This document shows positions 27,359-35,822 of a DNA stretch of 64,000 nt, piece by piece (the first letter of the stretch is position 1; each line of letters begins with the position of its first letter). Position numbers and translations under genes: made by a program. The notes under the pieces were generated by a model that was not told where the DNA came from, searched no databases, and saw nothing but the letters and a program-made list of their open reading frames with translations. Where the stretch lies: assembly GCF_910593845.1 (NCBI RefSeq), contig NZ_CAJVAS010000003.1:62001-126000 (forward strand). Reading direction: 5' to 3'. Source of the DNA: Paenibacillus solanacearum. Its GTDB lineage: Bacteria; Bacillota; Bacilli; Paenibacillales; NBRC-103111.

Positions 27359-27736
27359 ATGGGGATTTTTGACGGATTGATGGGAAATGCATCGGAAGTG
27401 AACGTTGCGGACGTTCAGAAGGAATACGGAAGAATACTCGCCAAGTCGGAAAAAATCGAGAAGGCGTATAAACTGATCCGCGATATGTTCATTTTCACGG
27501 ATAAACGTCTCATTCTCGTTGACAGACAAGGGCTGACTGGGAAAAAGGTTGAGTATCATTCGATCCCATACCGGGCGATAACCCACTTCAGCATCGAGAC
27601 GGCGGGGCATTTGGATTTGGACGCTGAACTGAAAATTTACATTTCCGGAAGCCATGCGCCCGTCGAGAAAAAGTTCAACAAGAGCCTCGATATTTATGAG
27701 CTGCAAAGCGTGCTGGCCGAGTTTGTGGCCAAATAA
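27359..27736 (+). CDS. bacterial PH-domain (bPH_1) protein
   Basis: A 125-residue protein made almost entirely of a bacterial pleckstrin-homology domain. Diagnostic segments are MFIFTDKRLILVDRQGLTGKKVEYHSIPYRAITHFSIETAG and LDLDAELKIYISG, in shorter pieces typical of PF08000-like proteins. The family forms ring oligomers; its cellular role is unclear. GGGGAGGATAGCGC precedes the ATG. It is the second gene of a two-gene operon ending in a strong terminator. Confidence 0.88.
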   Translation: MGIFDGLMGNASEVNVADVQKEYGRILAKSEKIEKAYKLIRDMFIFTDKRLILVDRQGLTGKKVEYHSIPYRAITHFSIETAGHLDLDAELKIYISGSHAPVEKKFNKSLDIYELQSVLAEFVAK

Positions 27737-27823
27737 ACCGTTCGCCGGTTACAGTAACAGCCGAATGAAACGCGGCGGGTATCAGGCTGTTAAGCCAAGC
27801 AAATCGAATAGGCTATGGAGGGG

Positions 27824-27853
27824 AAACCATCGTTGGGAGATGGTTTTTTTTTT
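27824..27853 (+). terminator. rho-independent terminator after the PH-domain gene
   Basis: AAACCATC pairs with GATGGTTT around a seven-base loop, followed by a run of ten Ts. Confidence 0.9.
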
Positions 27854-27894
27854 CGTTATCCCGTAGTAAGCAGTAAATGAATACCAAATACATA

Positions 27895-27923
27895 TTTACA
27901 AACCGATGGTCGGTATGTATAAT
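27895..27923 (+). promoter_or_regulatory. tetR promoter with operator in the spacer
   Basis: TTTACA at 27895-27900, a 17-base spacer and TATAAT at 27918-27923 form a near-consensus sigma-A promoter. The spacer contains the inverted repeat ACCGA-TGG-TCGGT, extended by flanking TAC/GTA (27897-27919). A repressor bound there would block RNA polymerase, consistent with autorepression by the TetR protein encoded 21 bases downstream. Confidence 0.75.
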
Positions 27924-27943
27924 GAGTTCAAGAGGTGATGCAG

Positions 27944-28558
27944 ATGAAACAGGAAGAACGCAGACAAAAAACAATGGAGCTGCTCCTTCAAACGGTGAAG
28001 AAGCTGATTGCCGAGAGCGGCTGCGAATCGATTACGATGAAGCATATCATGGAACAATCCGGCTTATCGAAAGGGGCGATCTTTCATTACGTCGATAGTA
28101 AAGAGGAATTGTTCGCGAAGGTGCTCGAACAACGGCTCGATGATATCGACGAACGGTTCGCACGGAAAGCCGAAGAGAGCGACCAAAGCGCAGCCGGTCC
28201 GTTGAGCCAAATTACGGCGAGGCTGCCAGAGCTCGAAGAGGGGGACGAGATCACGAATCGCGTCATCGCCTACTTGGTCGGTCGAGCCGGAATTCCAGCG
28301 GTGAACGATATTTTGCGCCGGTTCTATGAATCGTCGGTGCAGCGCTCCATAACGTGGATCGAGGCTGGACAGCGCAAAGGCGTGCTCTCCGCCGACATTG
28401 ACGCCGCCAAGACGTCGGAGCTGTTCGTGCTCATCTCCTTCGGCATCCGCATGCGTACGGTAATCGGAGAGCGTACGGATCATGCGTTTCGTACCGCCGA
28501 TTATGCAGCGCTCATAGGCGAGTTGCTAGGCATTCCAACGGAAAAAGGGGAACACTAA
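27944..28558 (+). CDS. TetR-family transcriptional repressor
   Basis: A 204-residue TetR/AcrR regulator. The N-terminal helix-turn-helix is clear: ITMKHIMEQSGLSKGAIFHYVDSKEELF, in the order typical of the family, followed by a divergent ligand-binding helical domain. The start is the ATG at 27944, six bases after AGAGGTG; an ATG two codons upstream overlaps that site. It heads an operon with a DUF2269 membrane protein and a DoxX-like protein, which it presumably represses along with itself through the inverted repeat in its promoter. The inducer is unknown. Confidence 0.93.
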   Translation: MKQEERRQKTMELLLQTVKKLIAESGCESITMKHIMEQSGLSKGAIFHYVDSKEELFAKVLEQRLDDIDERFARKAEESDQSAAGPLSQITARLPELEEGDEITNRVIAYLVGRAGIPAVNDILRRFYESSVQRSITWIEAGQRKGVLSADIDAAKTSELFVLISFGIRMRTVIGERTDHAFRTADYAALIGELLGIPTEKGEH

Positions 28559-28559
28559 C

Positions 28560-29021
28560 ATGTCCTTCTGGTTATTTCTTCACGTATTTGGTGTCATCTT
28601 GTTTGTCGGCAATATTATAACGGCCGCATTCTGGAAGGTTCGGGCGGATCTCGGAGGTCATCCGGAGGTCATTCACAGCGCCGCCCGCAACGTCATGCTG
28701 GCGGATTATTGCTTTACACTGCCGGGATTGCTGCTTATTATCGTTTCCGGCAGTTTGATGGCGGTGCAAGGGGGGCATTCGATAGCCGGGTTTAACTGGC
28801 TGACGTCCTCGCTGATCCTGTTTGCGGTCACGGGCATCATTTGGCTGGCTGTCTTGATTCCGCTGCAGCGCCGGATGATTCGTTACAGCAGGGAAGCGAT
28901 CGGCGCAGGCCGGATTTCCGCGGACTACAAGAAGGCTTCGAAGTCGTGGGCTATTTACGGGACGGCGGCGACGCTGCTGCCGGTCGTTATTCTTTATTTG
29001 ATGATCAGCCAAAGTATATAA
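28560..29021 (+). CDS. DUF2269-family membrane protein
   Basis: A 153-residue protein with four hydrophobic helices, beginning SFWLFLHVFGVILFVGNIITAAFWK, with the His and Gly/Asn pattern of DUF2269 proteins. The conserved histidine in the first helix resembles heme or redox membrane proteins, but no function is established. Its ATG begins one base after the tetR stop, so translation is coupled. It is probably co-repressed by the TetR protein. Confidence 0.8.
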   Translation: MSFWLFLHVFGVILFVGNIITAAFWKVRADLGGHPEVIHSAARNVMLADYCFTLPGLLLIIVSGSLMAVQGGHSIAGFNWLTSSLILFAVTGIIWLAVLIPLQRRMIRYSREAIGAGRISADYKKASKSWAIYGTAATLLPVVILYLMISQSI

Positions 29022-29036
29022 TGGGGAGAGAAGCGC

Positions 29037-29471
29037 ATGATACCGTTTATCGTCATGGTCGGGACATTTATTCTGCTGTATGGAGCCGGACTTTCGGGAT
29101 GGTCGTATATGAGCGATTGGCATACGCCGCTTCAATACGCCGTTGCCGCCATGCTGCTCATTGCCGCATCCGCTCATTGGGGGAAACGCAGGCCGGATTT
29201 GATCCGGATGGTACCGGCTGGATTGCCTAGGCCAGGCACGATTGTGACGCTCACGGGCCTAGCCGAAATTGCCGGCGCGCTCCTGCTGCTGTACCCGCCA
29301 ACGGCATATATGGCGTCCATCGGCTTAGCGCTGTTGCTCGTGGCGATGTTTCCCGCGAATGTCCGCGCTGCAAGGAGCCATATTACGCTCGGCGGGAGAG
29401 CGCCGACGCCGTTAGGCTTACGAACGGCGCTGCAATTCGTGTTCATTGCCGCCATCCTGCTTGCCGGTTGA
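29037..29471 (+). CDS. DoxX-family membrane protein
   Basis: A 144-residue protein with four transmembrane helices and the DoxX-like pattern, including GLAEIAGALLLLYPPTAYMASIGLA and a basic segment NVRAARSHITLGG. DoxX proteins are often linked to redox or electrophile stress. GGGGAGAGAAGCGC precedes the ATG. It is the third gene of the tetR operon, 15 bases after the DUF2269 gene, and ends before a strong hairpin. Confidence 0.82.
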   Translation: MIPFIVMVGTFILLYGAGLSGWSYMSDWHTPLQYAVAAMLLIAASAHWGKRRPDLIRMVPAGLPRPGTIVTLTGLAEIAGALLLLYPPTAYMASIGLALLLVAMFPANVRAARSHITLGGRAPTPLGLRTALQFVFIAAILLAG

Positions 29472-29494
29472 GTGGAGCTCGCCGGCCTGAACGG

Positions 29495-29535
29495 CCGACG
29501 GGTTCCCGCACAGGCTCGGCTTGGGAACCCGCCGG
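29495..29535 (+). other. strong GC-rich hairpin after the tetR operon
   Basis: CGGGTTCCC at 29499-29507 pairs with GGGAACCCG at 29523-29531, extended by CCG/CGG on both sides with single mismatches. There is no T-run, so it may act as an mRNA 3' stabiliser or a weak terminator. Confidence 0.5.
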
Positions 29536-29685
29536 TCATAATCCGTTCGTCCGCCGAATATGAAGTATAAGCCAGGCCCGTACGATATTCGCATCTTGCG
29601 CCGCATCATGTACGCTGCAACACATCCACGAAGAGCTCCGATGAGATTCCGATGGTTAGGTTTAACCGATGAGGAGGATGCTGTG

Positions 29686-30678
29686 ATGGAGAAAGTTCGT
29701 TTTGTGATGATCGGTGTCGGAGGAATGGGAAGGAGCCACATTCAGAAGCTGCTGCAAGTGCCCGAAGCGGAAATTGCAGCGCTTGCGGACCCTTCCATAG
29801 CGTCGCTTGAGGAGGCAAAACGAAGGTTTCCGCAGCTTGCCGAAGTGCCGGCCTATGCGGATTACCGCGAGGCGCTGTCGCGCACGGCTGCGGATGCCGC
29901 CGTCATCGTCACGCCGCACAGTCAGCATTTAGAGCAAGGAATGGCTTGTCTTGACGCAGGGCTTCACGTGCTGATGGAGAAGCCTTTTGTCGCGGGCTCG
30001 GAGAACGCGCAGCGCATCATCGAGCATGCGGAAGCTTGCAACAAGCACTTGGCCGTGGCGTATCAGCGCCATGTGCTGGGGCCGTTTCTGTACCTCAGAG
30101 ATGTGGTGCAGCGCGGGGAATTGGGCAGCATCCGTTATGTATGCGCTTACCAGGCGCAGCGATGGATGCAGGCAACGGCGGGAACGTGGAGACAAGACCC
30201 CGCCTTGTCATGCGGCGGACAGCTGAACGACTCCGGCAGTCATCTGCTCGATGTTGTGCTGTGGGTTACCGGACTCGAGCCGCAAGCTGTATCGGCCTGC
30301 ATCGACAACCGGGGAACGCCGGTCGATATCGACTCGGCGGTGACAGTTCGGTTCGACGGCGGCGCGATCGGTACGTTCAATGTCGTCGGCAGCGCGAGCA
30401 TCGGCTTGTATGAAGATGTCACGTTCCATGGCGACAAAGGTACGGCGATGTACCGGAACAATACGCTGCTCATCGCCCGGGAGGGACAAAGCCAGCCCGT
30501 AGCGATTGCCGCCGATGAATTCCCCGCCTCTTCCGATCCGGACAAAGACTTTGTCGAACTCATTCTCGGACGCAAAGAAGAAGCTGCGGCTCCCGCTTCC
30601 TGCGGTCTTCGCATCGCCAAGCTGACGGAGGCCGCTTGGACAAGCGCAGCGAACGGAGGGCAGTGGATTACGCTATGA
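29686..30678 (+). CDS. Gfo/Idh/MocA-family oxidoreductase
   Basis: A 330-residue NAD(P)-dependent dehydrogenase. The N-terminal Rossmann motif is VMIGVGGMGRSH, followed by ALADPS; the cofactor-lysine motif is MEKPF; and the C-terminal domain shows GGQLNDSGSHLLDVVLWVTG, where the conserved Asp and His take part in catalysis. Family members oxidise sugars, inositols or sugar acids. The ATG at 29686 follows GAGGAGGATGCTGTG; upstream open codons lack a site. A TIM-barrel isomerase-like gene follows 42 bases later, a common pairing in inositol or rare-sugar catabolism. Confidence 0.9.
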   Translation: MEKVRFVMIGVGGMGRSHIQKLLQVPEAEIAALADPSIASLEEAKRRFPQLAEVPAYADYREALSRTAADAAVIVTPHSQHLEQGMACLDAGLHVLMEKPFVAGSENAQRIIEHAEACNKHLAVAYQRHVLGPFLYLRDVVQRGELGSIRYVCAYQAQRWMQATAGTWRQDPALSCGGQLNDSGSHLLDVVLWVTGLEPQAVSACIDNRGTPVDIDSAVTVRFDGGAIGTFNVVGSASIGLYEDVTFHGDKGTAMYRNNTLLIAREGQSQPVAIAADEFPASSDPDKDFVELILGRKEEAAAPASCGLRIAKLTEAAWTSAANGGQWITL

Positions 30679-30720
30679 TCGGATTATCGGTTAACAGAAG
30701 AAGGAGGTTGAATAGGCCGC

Positions 30721-31602
30721 ATGTCCAGCAGAATTGGCGTTAGGCTAACGCAAGGCGTTGCGATGGCCAAAGAACCGGAGCAATGGCAGGAATGGTTTCA
30801 TTGGCTGAAAGCGGCCGGATTCGGCTATGTCGATTTGCAGTCGATTACGAAAGAGACGCTGGCGGCTTTATCCGAGGCAGGCTTGTCGCTCGGCAGCTTC
30901 GACGCCCGCAAAGTGCCGCAGCTGCTCAGCAGGGACGAGGACAAACGCAGCGTTGCTGTGCAGGAGCTGACGGACCAGCTCTCCGAGGCGGCCGGGCTCG
31001 GGGCGACGACCTGCTTCATGTGCCTTGTGCCGGAGCAGGCGGCGACGCCGCTAACGGAATCGTTCGGCCTGTTCTGCGGCGTGTTCCCGGCCATTGTGGA
31101 GCATGCCGAGCGGCTGGGGATCAAGCTTGTGCTCGAGGGCTACCCGGGACCTGCTCCTTATTATCCGACGCTTGGCTGCACGCCGGAGATGCTGCGCGCG
31201 ATGTTTGCCGCAGTACCGTCTCCCGCGCTATGTGTCAATTACGACCCGTCGCATCTGGTTCGTCTCGGCATCGACTATATCCGCTTCTTGCGCGAGTTTG
31301 CAGACCGGATCGCCCATGTTCACGCCAAGGATTGTGCGATTCTTGACGAAAGCGTCTACCTGTACGGCCGTTCGCAGCGTCCGGTATTTGCGAAGCCTCC
31401 CAAATTCAGCGAAGGTCCGTGGCGTTATACGATCCCCGGCGACGGGAATGTTCATTGGCAGACCGTCGCATTCGAGCTGGACCAAACGGGCTACCGAGGA
31501 CCGGTCTGCATCGAGCTGGAGGACCACCGTTATACGGGCTCGGTGGAGGCGCATCGCAGAGGGCTCATCCAAGCGTTAGCCCAGCTCCATATGTTCACAT
31601 AA
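30721..31602 (+). CDS. sugar phosphate isomerase/epimerase-like TIM barrel
   Basis: A 293-residue AP-endonuclease-2-fold protein. The four metal-ligand segments of this family are visible: Glu in VLEGYPGPA, Asp in NYDPSHL, His in HVHAKD and Glu in IELEDH. It therefore probably isomerises or epimerises a sugar, or acts as an inosose dehydratase-like enzyme. AAGAAGGAGG lies 12 bases before the ATG. It is paired with the Gfo/Idh/MocA dehydrogenase upstream. Confidence 0.88.
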   Translation: MSSRIGVRLTQGVAMAKEPEQWQEWFHWLKAAGFGYVDLQSITKETLAALSEAGLSLGSFDARKVPQLLSRDEDKRSVAVQELTDQLSEAAGLGATTCFMCLVPEQAATPLTESFGLFCGVFPAIVEHAERLGIKLVLEGYPGPAPYYPTLGCTPEMLRAMFAAVPSPALCVNYDPSHLVRLGIDYIRFLREFADRIAHVHAKDCAILDESVYLYGRSQRPVFAKPPKFSEGPWRYTIPGDGNVHWQTVAFELDQTGYRGPVCIELEDHRYTGSVEAHRRGLIQALAQLHMFT

Positions 31603-31623
31603 CGATTCAGGATCACAAATAAT

Positions 31624-31680
31624 AGGGATATCGGACATGCGCATCGGATTGCCGACGTGCAGCCAATATCCCTGTCTTCA
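31624..31680 (+). terminator. probable terminator between converging genes
   Basis: AGGGATAT (31624-31631) pairs with ATATCCCT (31666-31673), enclosing a further GC-rich foldable segment. The tail is only moderately T-rich on either strand. It lies between the converging isomerase-like and lipoprotein genes and could serve both. Confidence 0.5.
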
Positions 31681-31727
31681 TATTCAGCCGCGTCCGAATG
31701 TAAGTGTAGAGGCTGATGGGTCATAAC

Positions 31728-32213
31728 CTAATTCAGATCGGTTACGCCTTTGCTGTTCAGCTTGCCATCCCAGAAGGTCAGCTTGGCGGTACCGCCGTTC
31801 TTGCCTTGATATTGATACACCGCTTGGTGATCGTTCAAGGAAACGAGCTTGCCTAGACCGATCTTGGTGGATACTTCGTCGTATGTAGCGTTCAGTTCTA
31901 TGGAGTCAATCTGCTGCTTGGTTACATACGGCACTTCTTTGGCTCCGGCAGGCGGCGCAGGAATCACAGGCTTTGGCGGTGCTGGCGTCGATTGTTCCGG
32001 CGCAGGTGTTGTCGGTGCAGGCGTCTGTTGCGCCGGCGGATTCGTTGTCGGGTTCGTAGCGGGCGGAGTGGTATCCGGCGCAGGGTTCTGAGCAGGCGGC
32101 GTCGTTTCGGAATTGGGAGCGGTAGGGGCCGGAGCTGCGGATTGGTTTGGAGCAGCGGCGGAGCACCCGGCGGCAGTGAGTAGTACAGCAATGGCAATGA
32201 CAAGTTTTTTCAT
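31728..32213 (-). CDS. proline-rich lipoprotein with C-terminal BLIP/OmlA-like domain
   Basis: A 161-residue lipoprotein. The signal peptide ends in the lipobox TAAGC with the lipid-modified Cys17. Residues 20-100 are a low-complexity Pro/Thr/Ala/Gln spacer with PAP and TTPP repeats, likely spanning the cell wall. The last 55 residues (QQIDSIELNATYDEVSTKIG...) resemble the small alpha/beta repeat of beta-lactamase-inhibitor/SmpA-OmlA type proteins. AGAGGAGGAATAATTTT precedes the ATG at 32213. The function is unknown; cell-envelope assembly or protein interaction is plausible. Confidence 0.85.
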   Translation of the reverse strand: MKKLVIAIAVLLTAAGCSAAAPNQSAAPAPTAPNSETTPPAQNPAPDTTPPATNPTTNPPAQQTPAPTTPAPEQSTPAPPKPVIPAPPAGAKEVPYVTKQQIDSIELNATYDEVSTKIGLGKLVSLNDHQAVYQYQGKNGGTAKLTFWDGKLNSKGVTDLN

Positions 32214-32640
32214 AAAATTATTCCTCCTCTTGTTGTTACTGTCATTCGACGGATACAACAACTATATCGTCGATCGTCTCCTTTATCTCATCGAATCACC
32301 TCACTTTATCTATTATTACGACAAAAGACGTAGAATAGTTTCAAATAATAGACAAAGATTTGTCGAATGTCAAGCGGGAACGTTTGGCAAAATCCGGCGT
32401 TGGCGGTTGATGAAGCCGCCGTTATGCTCTATCATCTATAAGATAACCAGGCACAAGAAAAAGAAGATTGCAGTCGTGGTCGTGGCGGCAGGCGGGGAGA
32501 ACTCGTTCGCTGTCATGATTGCCCGAGCCGGAACTGGATACCGGAAGCTCGAGGTATGCCGCCGAAATCGGCATCGTCGGAACATAGCTGCCGGGACCGG
32601 TAGCGGCCGGATGAATAGAACATGCAAGGAGATGATAGCA
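32214..32640 (+). other. 427-base intergenic region without a recognisable gene
   Basis: This stretch separates the divergent lipoprotein and kinase genes. The first 130 bases are A/T-rich and should contain the lipoprotein promoter. The + frame of the downstream kinase is open through the region by chance, but the clear ribosome site and family start at 32641 argue against coding. I see no RNA gene or repeat. Confidence 0.5.
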
Positions 32641-33597
32641 ATGAACCAAGGATACGACGTTAGCCCTATACTGCGGTTGCATTATGATATCGAACCGATG
32701 AACGTAACGCCGCAGAAGGGCGGATGGGCCGCGTTGGCGTTCCGAGTGACGTGTGCTCATGGGCGTTCGTACTTTCTGAAAATGTACGAGAAGAGCAGAG
32801 CGTCAACCGCCAAGTGGACGGCTCTGATCGATGTTTATATGCCGGTCATGGAATGGCTGAGGCATCACAGCCGACTGCAAGGGAGCGTTCCCGTGCCCGT
32901 TCTGACGAATAACGGCCGGTTTCAATGCGAGGACGAACATGGCGTCTATTTACTCTACGACTACATTGATGGAGAAACGATCGGCGAACGGGCGTTGAGC
33001 GAGATGCAATTCAGCCGGCTTTCGGAGCTGATCGCAGAGCTGCATGCTTACGGCGAAGAAATTCCCGTGCCGACGGAAGCGCTCAAGGAAACGTTCGACG
33101 TGCCGTATTTGCAGCCGCTACGCAGCGTCATCGATACGGAGCTTTACGAACTGCCAGCGGATGTCCAAGCGGTGCTGCAGTCCTATACGCCGCAGCTTCA
33201 GGAAGCACTCCTTACGGTCGAGCAGTTGTCGGCCGTCTTGAAGGAAAGGACGCTGCCGATGGTTTTATGCCATACGGACATACATAACTGGAATCTGATG
33301 CAGTCCGGAGACGAGCTCCTGTGGATCGATTGGGAAGGGCTGCGACTGGCGCCGCCGGAAGCGGACCTGATGTTCATGGCGGAGATGCCGTATTACGACC
33401 GGTTTCTGTGCGAGTACCGCAAACGGCATGCCGGGTATGAAGTAAATCGCGAAGCGCTGCATTTTTACCAGGGGAGACGCAAGCTGGAGGATATATGGGA
33501 ATTCATCGAGCAGCTACTGCAGGACAAGCAGGATGAGCAAGACCGCGCCGATACATTGCACAGCCTGCAGAAAGAGCTGAAGAGCCTGGACGCATAG
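32641..33597 (+). CDS. aminoglycoside phosphotransferase-like kinase
   Basis: A 318-residue APH-fold kinase, different from the one at 25872. The catalytic loop is LCHTDIHNWNLM and the metal-binding aspartate is in LWIDWEGLRLAPPEADL. The N-lobe segment SYFLKMYEK carries the candidate ATP-binding lysine. The C-terminal 40 residues are highly charged and helical. The ATG follows AAGGAGATGATAGCA. It resembles the spectinomycin- or homoserine-kinase-like APH branch, but the substrate is not determinable. It is followed by a promoter and T-box, so it is a separate unit. Confidence 0.83.
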   Translation: MNQGYDVSPILRLHYDIEPMNVTPQKGGWAALAFRVTCAHGRSYFLKMYEKSRASTAKWTALIDVYMPVMEWLRHHSRLQGSVPVPVLTNNGRFQCEDEHGVYLLYDYIDGETIGERALSEMQFSRLSELIAELHAYGEEIPVPTEALKETFDVPYLQPLRSVIDTELYELPADVQAVLQSYTPQLQEALLTVEQLSAVLKERTLPMVLCHTDIHNWNLMQSGDELLWIDWEGLRLAPPEADLMFMAEMPYYDRFLCEYRKRHAGYEVNREALHFYQGRRKLEDIWEFIEQLLQDKQDEQDRADTLHSLQKELKSLDA

Positions 33598-33633
33598 GCG
33601 GCTAGACCTCGGCGTTGTCCGCGAAAAATGTAT

Positions 33634-33662
33634 TTGACATCGCCTTGTCTTCACGCTACTAT
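33634..33662 (+). promoter_or_regulatory. sigma-A promoter of the T-box/lysK unit
   Basis: Perfect TTGACA at 33634-33639, a 17-base spacer and TACTAT at 33657-33662. It begins about 25 bases before the first conserved T-box stem. Confidence 0.8.
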
Positions 33663-33687
33663 TACATAAAATAACAAACCGAATCAG

Positions 33688-33978
33688 GCGATGATGAGAA
33701 GAGTAAGTAAGAAGCGGCGTTCACAGAGAGCTCCAGCACGGTGAAATGGGGCAGCGGCGTTCTTAACGAAAAAAACCTCGGAGCTTCATATGGAATTGGG
33801 CGCAGCGCTCAAGGATGGTATGACGGGATCTCCCGTTACAGAGATAGGGTATAAGCGTAATGGCCGTACCCGAAGAGGCGAATAGGGCAACCTGTTCGCG
33901 AACAGAGGTGGTACCACGACGCTAACCTAAGCTCTCGTCCTCAAGATGACAATATCTTGCGGACGAGAGCTTTTTTTC
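33688..33978 (+). promoter_or_regulatory. T-box riboswitch, predicted lysine-specific
   Basis: A tRNA-sensing leader. Stem I begins with GATGATGAGAAGAGTAAG, the usual K-turn/AGTA start, and includes AGAGAGCTCC. An A-tract at 33769-33775 sits where the specifier loop should be and could present AAA (Lys). The T-box proper, AGGTGGTACCACG, is at 33906-33918. It is followed by a strong terminator: AGCTCTCGTCC (33930-33940) pairs with GGACGAGAGCT (33961-33971), then seven Ts. Uncharged tRNA-Lys pairing with the T-box would favour the antiterminator and switch on the synthetase gene downstream. Confidence 0.92.
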
Positions 33979-34012
33979 ATTTATTCCAAACCAAACCAGA
34001 GGTGATGAAACG

Positions 34013-35572
34013 ATGCATTGGGCTTACAGCACAGCAAACCGTTTAATGGAGCAGCATCCGGATCGAGGCACGTTCGTGTGCGCGTCGGGGATCAGCCCGT
34101 CAGGCGCGGTGCACATTGGCAATTTCAGAGAGATCGTAACGACTTATTTTGTCGCGAGGGCGCTGGAGAAGTCCGGGAAGCGTGTGCGGTTTATTTTTTC
34201 GTGGGACGACTTCGACCGGTTCCGCAAAGTTCCTGCCGGGATCGATCCCGCCTTCGAACAATATATCGGGATGCCTTACACGGAAGTGCCGTGTCCATAC
34301 GGATGCCACGAATCCTACGCGGAGCATTTCGAGCGGCAGTTTGAGCAGGCTTTGATGCCATTCGGCATCCGGCCGGAATTTATATACCAGAGCCGGGAAT
34401 ACCGGTCGAAAAAATATAATCCGTCCATCATCCATGCGCTCAAGAATCGGAGAGAGATTTACGATATCGTCATGGCCTATAAAACAGGCGAAGCCAGCGC
34501 AGAGGAACGGGAACGTTACTATCCGGTTCATGTATACTGCGAGTCTTGCCGGAAAGACACCACCACGGTCCAATCGTTCGACGAACCGTCGAGCATGCTG
34601 AAATATCGCTGTCATTGCGGACACGAAGCTGCGGTATATATGCCGGAGGCAACCAACATCAAGCTGCAGTGGAAGGTGGATTGGCCGATGCGCTGGGGAG
34701 TCGAGGGCGTGCTGTTCGAGCCGGGCGGCCGCGACCACTCGTCGGAAACCGGCAGCTATCAAGTGTCCAAGACGATATCGGAACATATATTCGAGAATGC
34801 GCCACCGATGTATTTACCTTATGAATTTATTGGCATCAAGGGCAGCCATGCCAAGATGTCCAGCTCTTCCGGACAGAACTATACGCCTGACGATTTGCTC
34901 GACGTGTACAGCCCGGAGCTCATATTGTTCATGTTCGCCAAGTACCAGCCGGGCGCCGGCTTCCATATCGGGATGGATGAAGACGTCATTCGAAATTATT
35001 CGGAATACGAAAGATACCGTGAAGCGTATGATTCCGGCACGTTGACGGGCGACGTGAAGGAAGCGATGGAACTCTCCGTGTTACCGGGGCTAAGGAAGAA
35101 GACGCCGAAATTCGGCCACGTATCGAGCATACTGCCTCTTGTCGATTTCGACGCGGATCTGTTGAAGGACATTTTATCGCATAGCGGCGAAAACTACACG
35201 ACCGGGGAGCTGGAGCCTTACGTTAAGCGGGCGGAGCATTGGATCAAGCGCTGGTGTCCCGAAAAGCAAATAACAGTCAATGAATATCCGAATTCCGCCT
35301 ATTATGATGCGTTAAGCTCGACGGAGCGCAGCTGGATCGAAGCATTCTGCCGGCTGTTGACACGTCCCGAACTGGAAGGCGAATTGTTAATGGAGCAAAT
35401 CTACGCGATCTGTCATCATGAAGATAAAAAGGTGATGAAGGCCAATCAAAAACGGTTATTTACGATCGTGTATCAACTGGTATTAAACCAAAATGAAGGA
35501 CCTCGCATTCCATGGCTCATTCAAGCGGTCGGCGTAAACAAATTGCTGGCTCTGATGGAAGGGAACACGTAA
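34013..35572 (+). CDS. lysK: class I lysyl-tRNA synthetase
   Basis: A 519-residue class I lysyl-tRNA synthetase, the archaeal-type enzyme that attaches lysine to tRNA-Lys. The class I signatures are HIGN at residues 34-37 and KMSSS at 281-285. Two cysteine clusters (CPYGCH, and CESC...CHCGH) may bind zinc. GAGGTGATGAAACG precedes the ATG. Most Bacillales use the class II enzyme (LysS); a class I copy under T-box control is known in some Bacillus, and the leader upstream fits induction when charged tRNA-Lys is low. Whether a class II enzyme exists elsewhere cannot be seen here. Confidence 0.95.
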   Translation: MHWAYSTANRLMEQHPDRGTFVCASGISPSGAVHIGNFREIVTTYFVARALEKSGKRVRFIFSWDDFDRFRKVPAGIDPAFEQYIGMPYTEVPCPYGCHESYAEHFERQFEQALMPFGIRPEFIYQSREYRSKKYNPSIIHALKNRREIYDIVMAYKTGEASAEERERYYPVHVYCESCRKDTTTVQSFDEPSSMLKYRCHCGHEAAVYMPEATNIKLQWKVDWPMRWGVEGVLFEPGGRDHSSETGSYQVSKTISEHIFENAPPMYLPYEFIGIKGSHAKMSSSSGQNYTPDDLLDVYSPELILFMFAKYQPGAGFHIGMDEDVIRNYSEYERYREAYDSGTLTGDVKEAMELSVLPGLRKKTPKFGHVSSILPLVDFDADLLKDILSHSGENYTTGELEPYVKRAEHWIKRWCPEKQITVNEYPNSAYYDALSSTERSWIEAFCRLLTRPELEGELLMEQIYAICHHEDKKVMKANQKRLFTIVYQLVLNQNEGPRIPWLIQAVGVNKLLALMEGNT

Positions 35573-35585
35573 CTAGCGCAACGAA

Positions 35586-35631
35586 AAAGATCGCATTCGC
35601 ACGGAGAACGCATCCGAGGGTGCGGTCTTTT
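35586..35631 (+). terminator. rho-independent terminator after lysK
   Basis: AAAGATCGCA pairs with TGCGGTCTTT (one U-G), extended weakly by TTC/GAG, then TTTT. Confidence 0.7.
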
Positions 35632-35721
35632 GGCGCGGGCGGGAGGAACGAAGAATTCAACCCAAAAGCTCAATTTGGGGTTGACGAAGGCGAAAGCATA
35701 GGTTAAATTATAAATGTAAAT

Positions 35722-35748
35722 ATACTTATAGGGGTATATGTATATAAT
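35722..35748 (+). promoter_or_regulatory. CsoR/CstR-like operator next to a -10 box
   Basis: ATACTTATAGGGGTAT (35722-35737) matches the ATACCCC-N-GGGGTAT type of operator bound by CsoR-family persulfide or copper sensors, with one good half site. It lies six bases upstream of TATAAT (35743-35748), so it would cover the promoter's -35 to spacer region. A possible second promoter, TTGACG-N16-TTAAAT, lies just upstream at 35681-35708. Confidence 0.55.
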
Positions 35749-35822
35749 CCGAAAGGAGATGGTGTTTAGCCGCGCTGATCATTATATGAATAGGAAATGC
35801 ATCATTTTTTTTGTATGTATAT

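Noticed and set aside
27944..28558. TetR protein as the CYP102 regulator (FatR-like)
   Set aside because: It lies more than 30 kb from the P450 gene and has its own adjacent operon and operator; a LysR gene is divergent from the P450.
32113..32640. Long N-terminal extension of the kinase at 32641
   Set aside because: It overlaps the start of the divergent lipoprotein gene, lacks APH-family sequence and is replaced by a good ribosome site and domain start at 32641.
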